Shown here piece after piece: positions 23,904 through 25,232 of a stretch of 25,232 nt of DNA. Under the pieces are notes generated by a model. It worked only from the letters and a program-made list of their open reading frames with translations, made no database searches and had not been told where the DNA came from. This DNA comes from Clostridiales bacterium (lineage in GTDB: Bacteria; Bacillota; Clostridia; Oscillospirales; Oscillospiraceae), in assembly GCA_020861055.1 (NCBI GenBank), contig JAJBTD010000138.1, forward strand, positions 1 through 25,232. Direction: 5' to 3'. The position numbers and the translations under genes were made by a program. The first letter of the stretch is position 1. Every line of letters starts with the position of its first letter.

Positions 23904-24860
23904 TCAGAAGTAGACCAGTTCCTCCTGGGGCGGCTGGGTGGGTTTGACCTCCAGGGTGCGGACCACGGGGCCCTCCTCCCCTTGGAAGATGGGGAGACGC
24001 TGGAGCTCCACCTGACCGGTGATCTCCACCCACTCCCGGTTTTTCAGGCTCTTGACCTCCGGGCCGCTGCACAGCATCCCCAGGAAGGTGGTGTCCTGGG
24101 CGCAGCAGACCATGGCGAACCGGCCTGCCGCAAAGGTGCCCCGGGGGAACTTGGGGGACTTGGCCACCATGCCCCGGAATTTGACCTTTTTGCCCTTGTA
24201 CCGCTCCATATTGTCCATACAGTCGGTGTACCAGAAGCCGAACTCGTCGTCGCTCAGCTCCAGCACCGGCTTGGACAGGTCGAAGGGGCACAGGCCGTTG
24301 TCGTAGTCCTCCACCCGGTCGCCGTCGGCGTACTCCAGATACATCTCCGCCCGGCGGTTGACCATTTTCAGGTTCCGCTGCCGGAGCTGGTCCGCCAGCT
24401 GGTCCGTGACCCGGTTGAAGATGAGCATATCCGCGTTGCGCAGCTTCTCCATCATCAGGCTGGCCATATTCTTGGCGTAGCTGTCGAAGGTGGCGGCCTC
24501 TATCAGCGTGACGATCTGGTACAGGGCCCAACGGGGCGGAAGGGCCTCCTCCAGCTCCTGGAGCAGCCACATCCCGTTATACTCGATGACGATCTGGGTG
24601 GGATGATATTTGTTTTGCAGCCGGAAGAGGTTCTGCCGGTTGAAGTCCGCCTTGTCCTCGATGACGTGACAGGACACGTCGAAGTGAGCCAGCGCCTGGG
24701 GGTCGTACTCCTCCTCCCCCTCCTCGGTGATGAGCAGGAGGGTGCGCTCGTCCTTGGTGAACTCCTCATTGGACAGCATAGGGGCGATGAAGTTGGTCTT
24801 GCCCGCATCCAGAAAGCCGCAGATCAGATAGACCGGGATGGGCTGCTGCTGAATTGCCAT
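23904..24860 (-). CDS. CobW/COG0523 GTPase fused to a YcgQ/DUF1980-type domain (318 aa)
   Basis: The N-terminal half (about 8-200) is a G3E-type GTPase related to CobW/COG0523 metal-chaperone proteins. Walker A is GFLDAGKT (15-22; usual form GFLGAGKT). A Walker B-like VIEYNGMWLL lies at 91-100, and FNRVTD (148-153) replaces the usual NKxD base-recognition motif. The CxCC metal motif typical of the family is absent. The C-terminal half (about 222-318) has KGKKVKFRGMVAKSP, RFAMVCCAQDTTFLGML (247-263) and EWVEITGQVE, ending in PQEELVYF. This is the pattern of the YcgQ-type (TIGR03943/DUF1980) C-terminal domain, with a C252-C253 pair. The start has GGAGAG 9 nt upstream. It follows the neighbouring CobW gene after 19 nt, so they are one operon. 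A metal-homeostasis role is inferred. Confidence 0.82.
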   Translation of the reverse strand: MAIQQQPIPVYLICGFLDAGKTNFIAPMLSNEEFTKDERTLLLITEEGEEEYDPQALAHFDVSCHVIEDKADFNRQNLFRLQNKYHPTQIVIEYNGMWLLQELEEALPPRWALYQIVTLIEAATFDSYAKNMASLMMEKLRNADMLIFNRVTDQLADQLRQRNLKMVNRRAEMYLEYADGDRVEDYDNGLCPFDLSKPVLELSDDEFGFWYTDCMDNMERYKGKKVKFRGMVAKSPKFPRGTFAAGRFAMVCCAQDTTFLGMLCSGPEVKSLKNREWVEITGQVELQRLPIFQGEEGPVVRTLEVKPTQPPQEELVYF

Positions 24861-24879
24861 GGTGCAGTCTCTCCTTTGA

Positions 24880-25232
24880 TTACAGACGGAACAGGGCCTT
24901 CAGCTCCGGCTCCTTCAGCTCGCTGCCAATGACGCAGAGCCGCCCGGTGACATCCGCCGGGCCGGTGCGCACGTCCACCTCGCCGGGGACGTAGTCGAAG
25001 TGGATCCAGGCCCCATCGACCCCTGCTACAAAGCCCTTGGCCCGGAGCACCTGACCATAGGCCCCGGTGTCCAGAGCGTCCAGAGCGGTCTGGATCTCCG
25101 CCTGGGTGAACTTCCTGGCCGTCTCCAGGCCCCAGGAGGTGAACACCTCGTCGGCATCGTGGTGATGGTGGTGATGATGGTGGTGCTCGTGGTCGTCGTC
25201 CTCATCGTGGTCGTGATGCTGGGGGTCCGCGG
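24880..25232 (-). CDS. CobW/COG0523 GTPase, C-terminal part with His-rich stretch (partial)
   Basis: Only the last 116 residues are in the window; the gene runs past its right edge. The visible part opens with ADPQHHDHDEDDDHE followed by nine His (nt 25147-25232), then FTSWGLETARKFTQAEIQTALDAL and the CobW C-terminal domain (GFVAGVDGAWIHFDYVPGEVDV). His-rich segments between the two domains are common in COG0523 zinc or nickel chaperones and bind metal. No conclusion can be drawn about the GTPase half. The downstream fusion gene starts 19 nt after its stop. Confidence 0.9.
   Translation of the reverse strand, partial: ADPQHHDHDEDDDHEHHHHHHHHHDADEVFTSWGLETARKFTQAEIQTALDALDTGAYGQVLRAKGFVAGVDGAWIHFDYVPGEVDVRTGPADVTGRLCVIGSELKEPELKALFRL

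Overview
The window reads as a chromosomal segment of a GC-rich, Gram-positive anaerobe of the class Clostridia. The likeliest family is Oscillospiraceae (a Flavonifractor, Lawsonibacter or Intestinimonas type). This is an inference from a T-box valS leader, a Spo0A response regulator, the redox repressor Rex, a CIRCE-controlled groESL, an XpaC-family protein and strong G/C preference at codon third positions. No phage, insertion sequence, CRISPR array or integrase is visible, so most of the window is ordinary core genome with a few unusual accessory genes.

Layout. Bases 1-411 hold a sigma-A promoter and a T-box leader with a valine (GTC) specifier, which controls valS (412-3117). An AT-richer gap leads to a canonical Spo0A gene (3596-4345). 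Convergent to it, on the minus strand, lies a radical SAM/SPASM-like enzyme (4422-5825) with Spo0A-box-like sequences in its upstream region. Further on the minus strand are a YjdF/DUF2238-like membrane protein (6042-6923), groES-groEL (7075-9017) under a CIRCE operator, an XpaC-family membrane protein (9460-10701), and an OmpR-type response regulator (12120-12794) overlapping its histidine kinase by 4 nt. The kinase frame is broken once, at a run of five G. From 12982 the plus strand carries coaX, tRNA-Gly(CCC), an MsbA-type ABC exporter and a second, diverged Spo0A-like gene whose phosphoacceptor Asp is replaced by Glu. A likely three-gene operon follows: an ABC ATPase, a giant FtsX-type permease with a repetitive coiled-coil ectodomain, and a GT-C-like membrane protein (16947-23010). 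A perfect 21-bp stem separates it from minus-strand rex (23120-23767). The window ends in a minus-strand pair of CobW/COG0523 genes: a complete one fused to a YcgQ/DUF1980-type domain (23904-24860), and the end of one with a His/Asp-rich metal-binding stretch (24880-25232).

How the genes may work together. Core functions (valS, coaX, tRNA-Gly, groESL) are each under their own clear promoter or leader. Sporulation-type control may be layered on the region: there are two Spo0A-family proteins, an exact TGTCGAA core next to the promoter of the second, and another upstream of the radical SAM gene. The response regulator/kinase pair has an 11-bp-phased direct repeat at its own promoter, suggesting autoregulation. 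The CobW pair looks like a metal-handling operon. The most novel points are the D56E Spo0A paralogue, the CobW-DUF1980 fusion beside a His-rich CobW, and the giant repeat-bearing permease with a GT-C-like partner.
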